The translations under genes were made by a program, and so were the position numbers. From Letharia columbiana (lineage: Eukaryota; Ascomycota; Lecanoromycetes; Lecanorales; Parmeliaceae): a stretch of DNA of 64,000 nucleotides. Of the stretch, positions 58,657 through 64,000 are shown in pieces. The stretch's first letter is position 1. Each line of letters begins with the position of its first letter. Location: NCBI RefSeq assembly GCF_014066305.1, contig NW_023501057.1, positions 744,001 to 808,000 on the forward strand, given 5' to 3'. The notes under the pieces were generated by a model. It did not search any database. It was not told the origin of the DNA and was given only the letters and a program-made list of their open reading frames with translations.

Positions 58657-59011
58657 TCACGAGGCGGAGATATACAGCACTGAGGGAGGGTTAACGAAAA
58701 AGCCCGGACTCAAAGAATATGAAACAGAGGGTTACCATTATTTCCCCTCACGAAAGCCTCTCCATAAGAACGGCGCAATTTCCCATCCACGTACTCCTCC
58801 GTCTTCTCTAAGGAGATGTTCATATAACCGTCCACGGATATGAGGTACCCTGGAGATCCACAATCTTAGCATACAGCTCTGACATCTCAAACCGGAACTG
58901 TATACCTCTATACTCCACTGAGCTATTGAGCTTCACCTTGACTGGCGCTCCAATTATCTCTGTAAGGAAAGAGCTGGGATCAGAGCTTCCGGAATTTGCG
59001 CCGTTCTCCAT
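58657..59011 (-). CDS. lsm6: U6 snRNA-associated Sm-like protein LSm6
   Basis: Sm-fold subunit of the Lsm1-7 (mRNA decay, cytoplasm) and Lsm2-8 (U6 snRNP, nucleus) rings. Exons 59011-58906, 58849-58736 and 58679-58657 give 80 residues. Sm1 motif: [20 protein letters not shown] then [20 protein letters not shown]; Sm2 motif: [17 protein letters not shown]. The MNI and RGNN residues that contact RNA are present. The start at 59011 ([10 protein letters not shown]) matches other fungi; an in-frame ATG at 59068 would extend it. It diverges from the ESC2-like gene over 255 bp. Confidence 0.95.
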
Positions 59012-59266
59012 CGATATCTTGGACCTAAGTTTGTGAGGTTCAGAATACTGTGATAGGATGGGATCCAACGAGAAGTTCTCAACTCTCCTTTATTTGAGCT
59101 GGGACTTGTAAATTAGGTTTGGTCACAAGTTTCTTTTATTTTACTGACTGTCACTCACTGAGTGAGGTTGACTCTACGCGCCGAGACCGCGCCAAGCGCG
59201 CGTTCAGCCGGACTTCAAAAGTTCCTGTCTCACTTTCTAGATCTCGAACAAGCGGACAGACTCGGT

Positions 59267-60681
59267 ATGATCGCCGAACAGCCTACCCAGGGTGCCGTCG
59301 GGTCCGCTCCTCGGAAGCGATCTCTCTTCAACAAGCCAAGCTGGAGCAAGCCCCAAGCCCTGAGCAATGATACTGATCTCTTTCACCGTTCAAATCAGGC
59401 CTATGCCGATCTTGCTGCTGAAGCGGAGCGTGCACGGAAAAGGAAGTCAGCTAGGAAAGAGAGAGAAAGAGCTCGTCAAAATGTAAATGGAGAACGCGCA
59501 GGCAAGAGACGGCGTGTTTCTGAGGATGAGGATGATGAGGACGATGACTCTAGTAGCGATGAAAGTTCGAGTCACTCCAGTCGTAAAGAAGGCAAAGCCA
59601 GCCCCACCCAACCCAAAAGTCACCATGTTTCTCCCACAATTTCTCAAAAGCCGATACATTCTCCAAAATCTTTACTCAAGCGCTACGAAGCTAAGGTTGC
59701 GGCGAGCAAAGTCGGCCAAGAGCAAAAGCAGAAGCAAAAGGTTTCTGATATCATTGATCTTGAAGATGAGGAAGACTCCTTAGCATTACCCGGGCAAGAT
59801 ACAACCTGGAGTTCTGCGATTGTCAAGCCTGCAGCTCCTCCTGAAGAGGATGACCAACCAGTATCGGATGAGGAGTTCCCGGAGTTGGCTCGTCAGGCCA
59901 GGGAAAAGGCCCGAAGAAAACGTCTGGAGGAAGACATAGCATCTACAACCGTAAACCCTCAAGAGGGCCAAGTGTCCTTGCTCCAACCAATGCCTCCAAC
60001 CTCACAGCCAGATCCAATTCTTCAAATATTGATAACCTCGAAAATCGACAACACAATCCCATTGATCGTTAGCAGAAGAGTGTCGCAGCGATTGAAAGAC
60101 GTAAGACTGGCATGGGCAAACCGGCAGAACTTTACTACCGATTTCACAGACACGGTCTTCCTGACGTGGCGGGGAAAGCGAGTCTTTGATGTCACGACGT
60201 GCAGAAGCTTGGGCATCACTGTTGATGCCATGGGAAGGATCTCCACGAAAGGAGGCTCGTGGGAGGAAGAGGAGGGGCAAATTCATATGGAAGCGATGAC
60301 GGCCAAAATATTGGAAGCCTACAAGAAAGCAAAGCGCAGCGAGACTACCGGTCAAGAGGATTCGGCCGCGCAGGAGGAAGCCGTGGCGGTGCAGGATCAT
60401 GAAACTCAAGTCAGAATCGTTTTGAAAGCCAAGGGACTCGACGATTTCAAGCTCCAGGTCCGGCCGGTTCGTCATTGGTGTGTTGATTGCTTGGTACAAT
60501 GGCTAACAAGCGTTAGTCTACTCTCGTCTCTAAGGTCGTTAATGCTTTTCGTTCTCGGTATCAGATTGGTGGAGATAAGGATGTCTTCATGTCCTTTGAT
60601 GGAGAGCGATTATCGCCTGATAGCAGGATTGAGGAAACGGAGATCAGCGATATGGACACTCTTGAGGTTTACGCCAAGTAG
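59267..60681 (+). CDS. Rad60/Esc2-type protein with C-terminal SUMO-like domain
   Basis: Probable genome-stability factor of the RENi family (S. pombe Rad60, yeast Esc2), which act through SUMO-like domains in replication-fork repair and silencing. Exons 59267-60457 and 60517-60681 give 451 residues. The N-terminal half is highly charged: KRKSARKERERAR, acidic EDEDDEDDDSSSDESSSHSS and SDIIDLEDEED, the latter a possible SUMO-interacting motif. A first SUMO-like fold is suggested by ILQILITSKIDNTIPLIV. The last 90 residues form the second (Rad60-SLD) domain: QVRIVLKAKGLDDFKLQ then STLVSKVVNAFRSRYQIGG and VFMSFDGERLSP...DMDTLEVYAK. The start at 59267 (MIAEQPTQG) is the first ATG in frame; an upstream exon ending before the acceptor-like ctttctag at 59240 is possible. 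Confidence 0.85.
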
Positions 60682-63573
<2,892 letters not shown>

Positions 63574-64000
63574 AGAAATGGATAGCCAACACCTAGGCCA
63601 CCGAGGCCTTCGAACGCCACAAATTACACACCCAGTTGGCCCTCTCCGGCAGCTTCAAGCAGTCCCGTCCGTAGTATTATGAAACCCACTCCCAAAATTG
63701 ACCTAAACCAATAACAAAAGTAAGAATGAACTTACTCATCCCAATTCTGAGATTGTATCCAGGCTGCCCCTGGAGTACTGGAGGAGTTGAGTATCTCACT
63801 ACTCGATGTACGAGTAATGTCTCTGTAAACGTCCTCTCCGCATGGGCGCTAGTGCTAAAGCGTAGTCTTTGTCGCACACAACAACTTTCCTTCCTACAGA
63901 AAATCATCGGTTTCACACTTCACAGAGCTGGTCTAGTGGTATCACTATACACGACACGCGCAGCAGTGAAGCTGCCCAGCTTTTCCTTTCCGTACTCTTA
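63574..64000. other. Right end of the window, downstream of enolase
   Basis: 3' flank of enolase. Short frames only. A tRNA A-box-like run near 63930 has no matching B box before the window ends. Confidence 0.4.

Noticed and set aside
63920..63960. tRNA-like A box (tggtctagtgg) near the right end
   Set aside because: No B box (GGTTCRANYCC), no acceptor-stem complement and no cloverleaf could be found before the window ends.

Overview
The window is nuclear DNA of a filamentous ascomycete (Pezizomycotina). The evidence is dense single-copy eukaryotic genes with many short GT-AG introns (mostly 46-85 nt, with CTRAY-type branch sites), single-gene transcription units rather than operons, and fungus-specific genes: glutamine-fructose-6-phosphate transaminase, lumazine synthase, a hybrid histidine kinase, a BAR-PH-ArfGAP protein, MDM31 and an alpha-type mating pheromone precursor. 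The class cannot be fixed from sequence alone. No rRNA, convincing tRNA, CRISPR array or intact transposon was seen.

Layout. 0.2-13.4 kb: U2 snRNP B'' (-) diverging from proteasome beta-3 (+); a BAR-PH-ArfGAP gene (+) with an apparent one-base frameshift; ATG10 (-); a 1285-residue low-complexity protein with an internal repeat (+); a small candidate gene (-). 13.4-15.5 kb: gene-poor, with a near-perfect 47-bp hairpin and simple repeats. 15.5-23.2 kb: SAM+HMG-box protein (+), SVP26/TEX261 (-), a decayed coding region, BUD23 (+) and mitochondrial IDH1 (-). 23.2-29.5 kb: gene-poor, holding the pheromone precursor (+) and a SAP30BP/HCNGP-like gene (+). 29.5-44.5 kb: hybrid histidine kinase (+), RPL36 (+), TUG/UBX protein (-), ARPC1 (+), TRM112 (+) and SET1 (-). 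46.8-64 kb: GFA1 (+), RIB4 (+), proteasome alpha-3 (-) diverging from beta-6 (+), PNO1/DIM2 (-), MDM31 (+), a class I methyltransferase (+), LSM6 (-), an ESC2/RAD60-type SUMO-like protein (+) and enolase (+).

Most genes are housekeeping and only loosely related. Themes that recur are the 20S proteasome (three subunits, two of them divergent across 308 bp), 18S rRNA maturation (BUD23, its stabilising partner TRM112, and PNO1/DIM2), and the spliceosome (U2 B'', LSM6, SAP30BP-like). 

The most distinctive locus is 24.3-25.4 kb. A secreted precursor carries five different CxxxGxPC peptides, each followed by a KR (Kex2) site, and dipeptidyl-aminopeptidase-type spacers precede most of them. The last two peptides each start a new exon. 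Four same-strand copies of TATTGACA lie upstream of its TATA box.
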